Positions 14,682 to 21,272 of a stretch of 21,272 bases of DNA are shown here, piece by piece. A program made the translations under genes and the position numbers. The notes under the pieces are model-generated. The model was not told the DNA's origin. It was given only the letters and a program-made list of their open reading frames with translations, and searched no databases. Numbering within the stretch: the stretch's first letter is position 1; each line of letters begins with the position of its first letter. The DNA comes from Eggerthellaceae bacterium (GTDB taxonomy: Bacteria > Actinomycetota > Coriobacteriia > Coriobacteriales > Eggerthellaceae): positions 3,306-24,577 of the forward strand of contig DMNP01000202.1 in assembly GCA_003452695.1 (NCBI GenBank), written 5' to 3'.

Positions 14682-15605
14682 ATGAACAAGGACCTGTTGA
14701 AATTCATCGCATCGCTGCTGCTGTTCGGCGCCAACGGCATCGTCGCCGCCCAGATTAGCCTTCCCAGCCACGACATAGTCGTGCTGCGCACGCTTCTCGG
14801 CATGCTGCTGCTTGCGGCTCTGCTGCTCGCCCGGCGAGATCGCAATCGCGTGCGCCCGAGCGCGCGCAGCATCGCCCTCGTGTCGCTGTCGGGCATGTTC
14901 CTGGGCATTAGCTGGCTTCTTCTGTTCGAGGCTTACACGCTGGTCGGCGTTGGCGTGTCGTCGGTGGTGTATTACTGTGGGCCCATCCTGGTCATGGCGC
15001 TTTCGCCCATATTGTTTTCCGAGCGCCTTACGCGAGTGCGCGTGCTGGGCTTCGGCGTCGTGCTTGCGGGGGTCGCGCTGGTGAACGGCAACGTTTTCGG
15101 CGGAGACCTGGATCCGCGAGGTGTTGCCCTCAGCGCGCTGGCGGCCGTTTGCATGGCGGCGATGATCGTGTTCAACAAGAAAGCTGAAGGGCTGGATGGG
15201 CTGAACAACGCCTTTGTGCAGATTGCGGCAGCTTGTGCGACGGCGATTGTCGGCACGGCCGCGCTGCACGGCGTTTCGCTGAACGTGCAACCGGGCGATT
15301 GGGCCCCGATACTGCTGCTGGGGCTTGTGAACACGGGCCTGGGCTGCTATCTGTACTTCGGCACCCTGGGCAAGTTGCGCACGCAGACGGTGGCCGTGTG
15401 CGGCTATATCGAACCGATTGCCGCCGTCGTTTTGTCGGTGCTGTTCCTCGGCGAGGCCATGACGGCGACGCAAGTCCTAGGCGCCGTTCTCGTAGTAGCG
15501 GGCGCGGCCGGCGCTGAATGCTCGGGCCAGCTGCGCCGAGCAGCTGGCCTCCTGGTGCGCCCGACGCACCCGACCTGGCTTGGCATATTGCGAAGGGCCA
15601 AGTAG
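14682..15605 (+). CDS. DMT superfamily (EamA-like) transporter
   Basis: A 307-residue inner-membrane protein with about ten hydrophobic helices in two EamA-type halves: the first runs from MNKDLLKFIASLLLFGANGI to about residue 130, the second from RGVALSALAAVCMAAMIVF to VLGAVLVVAGAAGA. GPILVMALSPILFSERLTRVRVLGFGVVLAGVALV and YIEPIAAVVLSVLFLGEAMTATQVLGAVLVVAG are the typical E-containing family motifs. Members export amino acids, drugs or metabolites; the substrate is not evident. The ATG at 14682 has no ribosome site but overlaps the TGA of a six-codon frame (14665-14685). The last ~35 residues (CSGQLRRAAGLLVRPTHPTWLGILRRAK) are an unusual basic tail encoded across two strong hairpins. Confidence 0.9.
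   Translation: MNKDLLKFIASLLLFGANGIVAAQISLPSHDIVVLRTLLGMLLLAALLLARRDRNRVRPSARSIALVSLSGMFLGISWLLLFEAYTLVGVGVSSVVYYCGPILVMALSPILFSERLTRVRVLGFGVVLAGVALVNGNVFGGDLDPRGVALSALAAVCMAAMIVFNKKAEGLDGLNNAFVQIAAACATAIVGTAALHGVSLNVQPGDWAPILLLGLVNTGLGCYLYFGTLGKLRTQTVAVCGYIEPIAAVVLSVLFLGEAMTATQVLGAVLVVAGAAGAECSGQLRRAAGLLVRPTHPTWLGILRRAK
15525..15570. repeat. Two tandem perfect hairpins inside the 3' end of the exporter gene
   Basis: GGCCAGCTGC (15525-15534) pairs with GCAGCTGGCC (15540-15549) around GCCGA. Four bases later GGTGCG (15554-15559) pairs with CGCACC (15565-15570) around CCCGA. Both stems are perfect and the loops are similar. They lie in the codons of the non-conserved C-terminal tail, upstream of the stop at 15603-15605, and have no T-run. 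Confidence 0.55.
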
Positions 15606-15650
15606 AGCTGAGCGGGGCGCCCTGGTTGCTCCGCTTCGCTTTGCGGCGTG

Positions 15651-16967
15651 CTATTCGGGACGAATCTCGGTGACGCCGCCCATGTAGGGCACGAGCACTT
15701 CGGGGACCTTCACCGAGCCGTCTTCTTGCTGATAGTTTTCGATGATGGCGGCCATCGTGCGACCGACGGCCAGGCCCGAGCCGTTCAGGGTATGCACCAG
15801 GCGCGTGCCCTTGAAATGGTCGGGATCCTTATAGCGGATGCCCATGCGACGAGCTTGGAAGTCCAGGCAATTCGAGCAGCTGGAGATTTCCTTGTATCCG
15901 TCATAGCAAGGCAGCCAAACTTCCAGGTCGTAGGTCTTCGTGGCCGAGAAGCCCAGATCGCCTGTGCACAGCGTGATAACGCGGTAGGGCAGACCCAACA
16001 GCTGCAGGATGTTTTCGGCATCGGCCACCATGGCCTCCAGCTCGTCGAAGCTCTTCTCGGGCTCGCACAGCTTCACCATTTCCACCTTGTCGAACTGGTG
16101 CACGCGGATAAGCCCGCGCGTGTCGCGCCCAGCGCTGCCCGCTTCCTCGCGAAAGCACGGCGTGAAGGCGCAGTAGTGCTTGGGCAGGTCGGTTACGGCA
16201 AGCGTTTCACCTGCGTGCAGGTTCGTCAGCTGCACTTCGGCGGTGGGGATGAGATACAGGTTGTCGCCCTCGCGCTCGGACACGCCGTCCATGTCGGTGG
16301 CGAAAGTCTTGAACATGTCGTTTTCGAACTTCGGCAGCTGGCCGGTGCCCGTCATTGTGCGGGCGTTGGCCATGACCGGCAGCCACCATTCCTTGTAGCC
16401 GCGGCTTGCGTGCGTGTCGGCCATGAAGTTTATCAGCGAGCGCTCCAGCCGCGCGCCCATGCCGCCAAGCACCACGAAGCGGCTGGCCGCCAGCTTCGTG
16501 CCGCGCTCGAAATCGATGATTCCCAGTTCGGGTCCCAGGTCCCAATGCGCCTTGGGCTCGAAGTCCCACTGGCGCGGCGTGCCCCAGCGGCGCGTTTCGG
16601 GATTGTCGTTTTCGTCGTCGCCCACCGGTGTAGTGGCGTCGGGCATGTTGGGCGTATGCAGCAGAAGGTCGGTAAGGGCCGCGTCTATCTGCTCGCGCAG
16701 GGCGCCGGCGCCTTCCAGCTCGGATTTTATCTCGGCAACGCGCGCTTTGGCGCTTTCGGCTTCGTCGCGCTTGCCTTCCTTCATCAGCGCGCCGATCTGC
16801 TTGGAAAGCGTGTTGCGCTCGGCCTGCAGCGATTCTTCCTTCACGATGGCCGCACGCCGCTTCTCGTCCAGCTCGGCGAACCGGGCGCCATCCCATTCGG
16901 CATGGCGGTTCTTCATGGCCTGCGCGACGGTCTCCTGGTTGTCGCGTACGAATTTCACATCGAGCAT
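15651..16967 (-). CDS. serS: Seryl-tRNA synthetase
   Basis: A 438-residue class II aminoacyl-tRNA synthetase charging tRNA-Ser (and the selenocysteine tRNA where present). The N-terminal MLDVKFVRDNQETVAQAM begins the long antiparallel coiled-coil arm (about residues 30-105, many Glu/Lys/Ala heptads) that recognises the long variable arm of the tRNA. The catalytic core shows TAEV (242-245), motif 2 CFREEAGSAGRDTRGLIRVHQF (271-292) and motif 3 NGSGLAVGRTMAAIIENYQ (395-413). C-terminal residues VPYMGG complete the fold. The ATG at 16967 has AAGGAG at nine bases. No T-box leader is seen upstream. It is convergent with the exporter gene (45-base gap). Confidence 0.97.
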   Translation of the reverse strand: MLDVKFVRDNQETVAQAMKNRHAEWDGARFAELDEKRRAAIVKEESLQAERNTLSKQIGALMKEGKRDEAESAKARVAEIKSELEGAGALREQIDAALTDLLLHTPNMPDATTPVGDDENDNPETRRWGTPRQWDFEPKAHWDLGPELGIIDFERGTKLAASRFVVLGGMGARLERSLINFMADTHASRGYKEWWLPVMANARTMTGTGQLPKFENDMFKTFATDMDGVSEREGDNLYLIPTAEVQLTNLHAGETLAVTDLPKHYCAFTPCFREEAGSAGRDTRGLIRVHQFDKVEMVKLCEPEKSFDELEAMVADAENILQLLGLPYRVITLCTGDLGFSATKTYDLEVWLPCYDGYKEISSCSNCLDFQARRMGIRYKDPDHFKGTRLVHTLNGSGLAVGRTMAAIIENYQQEDGSVKVPEVLVPYMGGVTEIRPE

Positions 16968-17004
16968 AGCGCTGCACTCCTTTTATCGAATGTGGATAGG
17001 TTGC

Positions 17005-17010
17005 AGTATA
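17005..17010 (-). promoter_or_regulatory. Candidate -10 element of serS
   Basis: TATACT on the minus strand lies 38 bases upstream of the serS start codon. The -35 position at 17-18 bases (TCCTCG / GTCCTC) is weak. Confidence 0.35.
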
Positions 17011-17109
17011 GGCCAAACGCGCTGCTTCGAGGACGAAACGCAAACGGAGATAGCGGATTGCACACGACTCGCCGTTCGAGCCGCGCCCAGCGCTTCGCAA
17101 ATCGCCGCG

Positions 17110-17134
17110 CTGGCCGAACCGTGAAAAGTAACAG
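17110..17134. repeat. Dispersed short repeat, copy 2 (CCGTGAAAAG element)
   Basis: It matches 5736-5760 at 21 of 25 positions in the same orientation, with CTGGCCG and CCGTGAAAAG exactly shared. Unlike copy 1 it does not close into the small hairpin. It lies in the serS/LytTR spacer. Confidence 0.5.
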
Positions 17135-17301
17135 AGCGGGGTTTCTGCGAACAACGCGTTCGCGTAGTGCTGTACTCAAACCGCGAAATGTGCTAAAACT
17201 GACTTGAGCGGTATTTTATCGGGACTTAACGGTTTCTTTCGAGCTGTAAGCGGCTTTCTGGTAAAGTGACGAAATTACTGCTCGGCGAGGAGGGACCCGC
17301 A

Positions 17302-18015
17302 ATGCTTAAAGCGATGATAGTCGACGACGAGGCTCCGGCACGGTCGGAATTGCGATTTTTGCTGGATGAAATCGGGCAAACCGATGTCGTCGCGGAAGCG
17401 GCCAGCGTACGCGAGGCCATCGAGAAGCTGAAGGAATACCCCGTCGATGTAATCTTCCTCGACGTGAACATGCCCGAAGCAACAGGCCTGAAGCTGGCAG
17501 AGGCGCTTCAGCACCTGAAGTACCCGCCAGCGGTGGTGTTCGTGACGGCCTATAGCGAATTCGCTCTGGAGGCTTTCAAGGTGAACGCCATCGACTATCT
17601 GGTGAAACCCGTGGAAACCGACCGCTTGGCACAAGCCATTGCGCGCGTGCGCGACGACGTGGCGCTGCACATGCAGGCACAGAAATCCGAACGCATCTCG
17701 GTGGAAAAGGGCGGCAAGAAAATCCTGATTGCCATCGATAAGATTCGCTTCGTCATGGCACGCGACGATTATGCGTACCTTCAAACAGACACCGACCGCT
17801 TCTTCTCTACGGTAAGCCTGGCGCAGTTGGAAAAACGCCTGGAAGGGCATGGGTTCTTCCGCGTGCATCGCGGCTACCTGGTGAACCTTTCCATGGTCGA
17901 AGAGGTCGAACCTGTGGCGGGCGGCACGCTGCTGCTCACCCTGAACGGCGTAAGCGACAAGATTCCCGTGTCGCGGCGACGCGTATCGCTGCTGAAGAAA
18001 ACGCTGGGAATTTAG
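17302..18015 (+). CDS. LytTR-family response regulator
   Basis: A 237-residue two-component response regulator. The receiver domain (1-120) has the acidic pair D8/D9, phospho-acceptor D54 in VIFLDVNMPEATG, T82 in VFVTAYSEFALEAF and K102 in YLVKPVE. The C-terminal LytTR DNA-binding domain (about 135-237) shows KILIAIDKIRFVMARDDYAYLQT, a LEKRLEGHGFFRVHRGYLVNLSMVEEV core and DKIPVSRRRVSLLKKTLG, the classic AlgR/AgrA/LytT layout. Such regulators usually pair with a LytS- or AgrC-type histidine kinase; none is encoded next to it, so it is an orphan within this window. The start at 17302 has GAGGAGGG eight bases upstream; a frame start at 17266 lacks support. It converges on the membrane protein gene at 18180. 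Confidence 0.95.
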   Translation: MLKAMIVDDEAPARSELRFLLDEIGQTDVVAEAASVREAIEKLKEYPVDVIFLDVNMPEATGLKLAEALQHLKYPPAVVFVTAYSEFALEAFKVNAIDYLVKPVETDRLAQAIARVRDDVALHMQAQKSERISVEKGGKKILIAIDKIRFVMARDDYAYLQTDTDRFFSTVSLAQLEKRLEGHGFFRVHRGYLVNLSMVEEVEPVAGGTLLLTLNGVSDKIPVSRRRVSLLKKTLGI

Positions 18016-18130
18016 GGAGATACGTCTTTAATCGCTCCAGATGCCCCAGATGCCCCGATTCCTTGCGAGCATCTGCGCATTCGAAACGTACGCAATGCAA
18101 CGCTGCACGTAGTTGGCGTGCGGCAACGGC

Positions 18131-18163
18131 TGCTCTGCATGAAGGCTTATGGCCCGCAGAGCA
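18131..18163. terminator. Hairpin between convergent LytTR and membrane-protein genes
   Basis: TGCTCTGC (18131-18138) pairs perfectly with GCAGAGCA (18156-18163) around a 17-base loop. It lies within the 164-base spacer separating the two stop codons. No T-run follows on either strand. The spacer also has a tandem 9-base direct repeat, CCAGATGCC (18037-18045 and 18046-18054). A weak shared terminator is possible. Confidence 0.35.
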
Positions 18164-18179
18164 ACGACGACCCCGATGG

Positions 18180-19232
18180 CTAGCCGAACACAATGCCTTC
18201 GGGGGTTATGTGCACGAAGTACAGGATTTCCAGGAACGCATAGAATCCGACGAGCCCGACGAAGGCAAGGTTCACGCTGTGCTGGGGCGCGCGGTGCAGA
18301 AACTTGGCCATGAGCGGATACACCACCCACACGATGAACGTGGCGGCAATGCTGTATACCAGCGTGTTCTGCAACACAATTTGGCCCATGAAGTTGAACG
18401 GCAGGTCTCGGTAGTCCCAAAGCTCGTAGTTGGCGTTGGCGGTGATGCCCGTGGTGAAGTCCACGGTGGCGCACACGAGCATGTTCACCAGGAAACTTAC
18501 GACGAGCGTGGGCAGGATTTTGCCATTGAAGGCCTTCAGCAAGCGTTCCTTTATCGGGAACAGCGCCACGACGATAAGCACCACGGCAATGCCTTCGGCA
18601 GGATACGGGTACAGCCATTGCTCCCACAGCTGCGCATGCGAGAAATCGTACTCGCCCATGAACACGCCGAGCACGATAAGCCAGCAAAAACCAATTTCCG
18701 CCCAGTGCCCCAAGATGGAGAACACGCAGTAGTAGATGATGAGGTTGCGTACCCACGGCCAGGTGAAAGGCTTTTCGTAGATGTCGTCGTCGCCATCGGA
18801 CGTGGGCAGGCCCGATCGGTCGGGCTCTACGACGAACAGCTCTTTCGCACGCTTCGAGAACGCGAAGTAGAACACGATGAACAGCGAGCCGCCGAAATAC
18901 AGCACGCCGCCCGCAATGACCACGGGCAGGCTGAGCACGGCCGCAATCTTTTCGAATTCGCCGCCGTACACCACGTCGAGCACCGAGAGCACGATGACGA
19001 TGCTCATCGTCACCACCACGAACGGCCGCGTCTGCGACGAGCGCTTCTCGATAAGCCACAGAGAACGCGCGGCTGCGGCCATGACCACGAGCACGCGCAG
19101 CATGCTAATGTCGTATTTGAAGTCGGCTGGCGCCGTAACCAAGGCATACCCGAGCACTGACACCATAACGGCGCCGAAATACACCTCGATAATGCGAATT
19201 ATCGGACCGAGCTTGGTCAGGGAACGGGGCAT
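18180..19232 (-). CDS. Multi-spanning membrane protein with PF06541-like (putative ABC-transporter type IV) C-terminal half
   Basis: A 350-residue inner-membrane protein with about nine hydrophobic segments (roughly 12-34, 43-60, 71-90, 97-124, 163-193, 211-228, 238-260, 281-307, 320-341) and a charged cytoplasmic-type loop at 125-160 (EPDRSGLPTSDGDDD). Residues 167-310 resemble the PF06541 family common in Firmicutes and coriobacteria. FSILGHWAEIGFCWLI fits its first motif, and YELWDYRDLPFNFMGQIVLQNTLVY fits the WDYS...N.xGxIcLxxSxxW motif. Function is unknown despite the transporter label; no ABC ATPase is nearby. The start is uncertain: ATG at 19232 has AAAAGGA very close, while an in-frame TTG at 19259 would overlap the upstream gene. 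It follows the STAS gene by 19 bases or overlaps it, so the two are an operon, probably translationally coupled. Confidence 0.75.
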   Translation of the reverse strand: MPRSLTKLGPIIRIIEVYFGAVMVSVLGYALVTAPADFKYDISMLRVLVVMAAAARSLWLIEKRSSQTRPFVVVTMSIVIVLSVLDVVYGGEFEKIAAVLSLPVVIAGGVLYFGGSLFIVFYFAFSKRAKELFVVEPDRSGLPTSDGDDDIYEKPFTWPWVRNLIIYYCVFSILGHWAEIGFCWLIVLGVFMGEYDFSHAQLWEQWLYPYPAEGIAVVLIVVALFPIKERLLKAFNGKILPTLVVSFLVNMLVCATVDFTTGITANANYELWDYRDLPFNFMGQIVLQNTLVYSIAATFIVWVVYPLMAKFLHRAPQHSVNLAFVGLVGFYAFLEILYFVHITPEGIVFG

Positions 19233-19251
19233 ATCCTTTTGCTTCGTTGCC

Positions 19252-19551
19252 CTAGGCAAACGTTAGAATCTTGGAAAATCCCGTCATTTCGAAGACGTCC
19301 ATCACTTCGGGTTGCACGTTGCGGAACAAGAGCGAGCCATTGTTCACGACGCGCTTTTGCATGGCAACGATTACGCGCAGGCCGGCCGAAGACACAAAAT
19401 CGCAGGCGGCCATGTCGACCTCGAAATCCTTCTTGCCAGCGTCAAACTGGGTGCCCATGAATTCTTCGAGCTGCGGCGAGGTGTTCGTGTCCAGACGGCC
19501 TTCCAGCGCGATGAGCGTCTTGCCGCCTTCTTCCCGCGAGGTGATATTCAT
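19252..19551 (-). CDS. STAS-domain protein (anti-anti-sigma factor-like)
   Basis: A 99-residue single STAS domain. MNITSREEGGKTLIALEGRLDTNTSPQLEEFM is the N-terminal beta pair and helix; FEVDMAACDFVSSAGLRVIVAMQK holds the switch region (S54/S55), and the C-terminus is GSLLFRNVQPEVMDVFEMTGFSKILTF. It resembles SpoIIAA/RsbV-type anti-anti-sigma factors, whose serine is phosphorylated by a partner kinase. Here the residue directly before the glycine is Ala56 rather than the second Ser of DSSGL, as in the SSAGLR subgroup; S55 would be the likely site. No RsbW-type kinase, PP2C phosphatase or sigma factor is encoded in the window. ATG at 19551 follows AAGGAGATAGC. It is first in an operon with the PF06541-like membrane protein, which suggests a membrane-linked signalling partner. 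Confidence 0.88.
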   Translation of the reverse strand: MNITSREEGGKTLIALEGRLDTNTSPQLEEFMGTQFDAGKKDFEVDMAACDFVSSAGLRVIVAMQKRVVNNGSLLFRNVQPEVMDVFEMTGFSKILTFA

Positions 19552-19660
19552 GCTATCTCCTTGTTGCATCGTCTTACGATTAAACTCCACGCCATACTAG
19601 CACAGCTCCCGCACCCCACGCGAACTTCAGCAGCATCTGCTACCGAAACGCGACAATTCG

Positions 19661-19752
19661 GGGTTGCGGCCACTCCGCTGCAGCCGGGCGGTCGAACGCG
19701 GGGAGCGTCTGAACTCAAGCGTTCGGACCGCAACCCGCAGCCGGAGCAGCGG
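19661..19752. other. Structured intergenic segment between the STAS gene and the cobalamin genes
   Basis: The 253-base spacer (19552-19804) contains nested inverted repeats. GGTCGAACGC (19690-19699) pairs with GCGTTCGGACC (19719-19729) with one bulged base. GGGTTGCGG (19661-19669) pairs with CCGCAACCC (19728-19736). CCGCTGC pairs with GCAGCGG near 19746-19752. The pairings partly compete. It might be a terminator region for the cobalamin operon, a leader of the STAS operon or a small RNA; no known class was recognised. Confidence 0.4.
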
Positions 19753-19804
19753 CGCGAATGAACGGGACGGGCGAGATGCCGGCGTGAACGGCGCGCGATT
19801 CGCA

Positions 19805-20842
19805 TTATGCGCGCAGCACGGTGTGCAGAGCCGCCAGAAGGCGCTCGTTCTCGTTGGTGGTACGCACGGCTATGCGGAACCACGAGGCATCCAGGCCGCG
19901 GAAGTTCTCGCACGGGCGGATGGCAAAACCGCGCTCCAACAGCGGTTCGCGAAGGGGCATGGGACTCTGGAACAAGATGAAGTTCGCATGAGACGGCACC
20001 ACCAGCATACCGGCTTCGCGCAGGCCCCGCTGCAGGATATCGCGTTCGGCGGCCACGTATTCGCGCGTCAGGTCCAGATACCCCGGCACGTCCAACGCCA
20101 CGCGCGCGGCCACCTGGGCAGGCGTGGACACGATCCACGGCATGCCGGCTTCGCGCAGGCCATCTGCAACCGCGGACGTCCCGCACACGACCCACCCCAC
20201 GCGCAGGCCTGCCATGGCGTATATCTTCGTGAAGGTCTTCACCACGATCAGGCGCGGATAGCGGTCGAGAAGCGACGTGGCCGAATGTTCGATGGTGAAA
20301 TCTAGGTAACTCTCGTCCAGCACAACCCAAGTGCCCCAGCGATCGGCGGCTCGCAAGATCTTGCACAGCAGATCGCGCGGGATAACGCGGCCAGTCGGAT
20401 TGTTGGGAGAGCACAGGAACATCATGTCCACATCGGGTTCGATGTAGTCGATTATGCGCTCGGTCATGTCGAAGTTCTCGCGCGCGACCAGGCTGTGGTG
20501 CACGATGCGCACGTGCAGCTGGCGCAGCGACTGCTCGTAGCCCGAATAGCAAGGCGTGCAGATAAGGGCCTTGTGCGGCCGCAGCGATGCCACGATGCGC
20601 ATGAAGGCATCGGTTGCCCCCGCGGTTATCACGATGTGCTCGGCGGGAACATCCTCGATGCTCGCCAAATCGGCAGTGAGGTCGCGGCAAAGCGGGTCGG
20701 GATAGCGCTCGAAATCGGCGGCGGCCACCTTCAGCGCGCGAACGATCTGCACTGGCGTGCCCAGAGGGTTCAGGCTTGCAGAGAAATCCACGACCCCTTC
20801 CAGCCCGTACAGGTCTCCGCCGTGTTCGAACATGCCCATCAT
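19805..20842 (-). CDS. cobD: Threonine-phosphate decarboxylase (CobD/CobC-type PLP enzyme)
   Basis: A 345-residue PLP-dependent fold-type I enzyme. Family role: decarboxylation of L-threonine O-3-phosphate to (R)-1-amino-2-propanol O-2-phosphate, the linker of the cobalamin nucleotide loop. It begins HGGDLYGLEGVVDFSASLNPLGTP (7-30), which is the CobD hallmark and separates it from its close relative HisC. ITAGATDAFMRIV (72-84), CSPNNPTGRVIP (144-155), VVLDESYLDF (173-182, with D176) and TFTKIYAMAGLRVGW (203-217, PLP lysine K206 and phosphate-binding R214) are intact. The final IRPCENFRGLDASWFRIAVRT matches the substrate-binding end. Its ATG overlaps the stop of cbiB (ATGA at 20839-20842), supporting the cobalamin role and translational coupling. 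A histidinol-phosphate aminotransferase is the less likely alternative. Confidence 0.9.
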   Translation of the reverse strand: MMGMFEHGGDLYGLEGVVDFSASLNPLGTPVQIVRALKVAAADFERYPDPLCRDLTADLASIEDVPAEHIVITAGATDAFMRIVASLRPHKALICTPCYSGYEQSLRQLHVRIVHHSLVARENFDMTERIIDYIEPDVDMMFLCSPNNPTGRVIPRDLLCKILRAADRWGTWVVLDESYLDFTIEHSATSLLDRYPRLIVVKTFTKIYAMAGLRVGWVVCGTSAVADGLREAGMPWIVSTPAQVAARVALDVPGYLDLTREYVAAERDILQRGLREAGMLVVPSHANFILFQSPMPLREPLLERGFAIRPCENFRGLDASWFRIAVRTTNENERLLAALHTVLRA

Positions 20843-21272
20843 AGGGCACCGCCGGCCTTCGACGCGCGTGTCAGCAAGCCGACAACCGCAGACGCGGCCA
20901 CGCCCAACACGGCAGTGGCATACATAAGCTTGTTGGCCCGTGCGATGTCTTCCACCTCCAGCGGCCGAGTGGCATCGCCGATGGTCGGCTTTTCCACGAA
21001 TTCGCCGAAATAGAAATTGCCTCCGCCCAGCTGCACGCCCAAGGCGCCCGCACAGGCGGCCTCGGTCTGCGCAGCGTTGGGCGACGTGTGGTTGTCGCGG
21101 TCGCGCAGGAAGATTTGCCAGGCACGACGCGGGTCCAGATTGGCCAGGCCGGCAGCTGCGCACATCAGCGCACCCGCCACGCGCGAAGGCATGATGTTCA
21201 GCAAATCGTCCAGACGCGCGCTAGCCCATCCCAGGTTCAGATAGCGCTCGTTCTTGTAGCCGACCATCGAAT
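20839..21272 (-). CDS. cbiB: Adenosylcobinamide-phosphate synthase CbiB, C-terminal part
   Basis: The last 144 codons are present; the 5' end lies beyond the right edge of the window, and the frame is open through base 21272. SMVGYKNERYLNLGWASARLDDLLNIMPSRVAGALM followed by FLRDRDNHTSPNAAQTEAACAGALGVQLGGGNFYFGE is diagnostic of CbiB/CobD, the integral membrane enzyme that attaches aminopropanol (phosphate) to adenosylcobyric acid. The conserved RDxxxHxSPNxxxxExAxAGAL block is intact. A final hydrophobic helix (YATAVLGVAASAVVGLL) ends the protein. It overlaps the threonine-phosphate decarboxylase gene by four bases, so product and substrate supply are coupled in one operon. Confidence 0.95.
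   Translation of the reverse strand, partial: SMVGYKNERYLNLGWASARLDDLLNIMPSRVAGALMCAAAGLANLDPRRAWQIFLRDRDNHTSPNAAQTEAACAGALGVQLGGGNFYFGEFVEKPTIGDATRPLEVEDIARANKLMYATAVLGVAASAVVGLLTRASKAGGAL

Larger units (their letters stand above)
16968..17301. other. 334-base spacer between divergent serS and the LytTR regulator gene
   Basis: It holds the serS ribosome site and -10 candidate near its left end, a copy of the CCGTGAAAAG repeat at 17110-17134, and the regulator's ribosome site (GAGGAGGG) at the right end. A TTGAGC (17204-17209) could be a -35 for the regulator, but the partner at 17 bases (TAACGG) is poor. No tRNA, T-box or convincing open frame was seen; GC-rich, partly self-complementary segments occur around 17050-17110. 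Confidence 0.5.

Noticed and set aside
16968..17301. T-box or tRNA in the serS leader
   Set aside because: I found no TGGNACCGCG-type T-box sequence on the minus strand and no acceptor/T-loop arrangement for a tRNA.
18037..18054. Tandem CCAGATGCC repeat as a CRISPR-like or iteron element
   Set aside because: There are only two copies, directly adjacent, with no spacers and no associated genes.
19552..19804. Cobalamin riboswitch beside the cobalamin genes
   Set aside because: The segment lies downstream of the cobalamin genes on their strand, and no B12-box (GCCACTG) was seen. A riboswitch, if any, would be upstream of cbiB outside the window.
19805..20842. Histidinol-phosphate aminotransferase (hisC)
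   Set aside because: The PLP fold is shared, but the HGG...DFSASLNPLG start and the four-base overlap with cbiB favour threonine-phosphate decarboxylase.

Overview
The window is about 21.3 kb of GC-rich bacterial chromosome, densely packed with mostly housekeeping genes. The codon use, the direct meso-diaminopimelate dehydrogenase, the zinc-ribbon-tailed MscL and the style of the membrane and regulatory genes suggest an actinobacterium, most likely class Coriobacteriia (Eggerthellales-like). That placement is inference from gene style, not from a marker comparison. No phage, insertion sequence, CRISPR array, rRNA or recognisable tRNA was found.

Left third (1-5.7 kb): the 5' part of a CorC/CNNM-type membrane protein gene (cut by the window edge) is divergent from mscL. 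mscL converges on a two-gene minus-strand operon encoding a family-2 malate/lactate-type dehydrogenase followed by a metallo-beta-lactamase-fold hydrolase. Next come ddh, with its own promoter and a good rho-independent terminator, and a divergent secreted coiled-coil M23 peptidase (PcsB/CwlO type). The last two are both cell-wall genes.

Centre (5.7-13.6 kb): six minus-strand genes run purA, purD, ackA, tyrA, aroF (DAHP synthase), rarA in transcription order. They cover purine synthesis, acetate/ATP formation, the first step of aromatic synthesis plus the tyrosine branch, and replication-fork maintenance. tyrA-aroF is an evident operon. purD, ackA and tyrA are separated by gaps under 100 bases and may be co-transcribed.

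Right third (13.7-21.3 kb): a LysR-family regulator is divergent from a DMT/EamA-type exporter. The 79-base spacer holds overlapping opposed promoters and a perfect inverted repeat. Then serS, an orphan LytTR response regulator, a STAS-domain protein gene followed by a nine-helix membrane protein gene (PF06541-like C-terminal half), and two cobalamin genes (threonine-phosphate decarboxylase and the C-terminal part of cbiB) joined by an ATGA overlap.

The least ordinary signals are non-coding: two families of short dispersed repeats, each with two intergenic copies here; a compact regulator/exporter switch region; tandem hairpins inside the 3' end of the exporter gene; and a structured 19.66-19.75 kb spacer. 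The STAS/membrane-protein pair with the nearby orphan LytTR regulator is the only gene cluster whose joint function is not obvious. I saw no clearly new multi-gene system.
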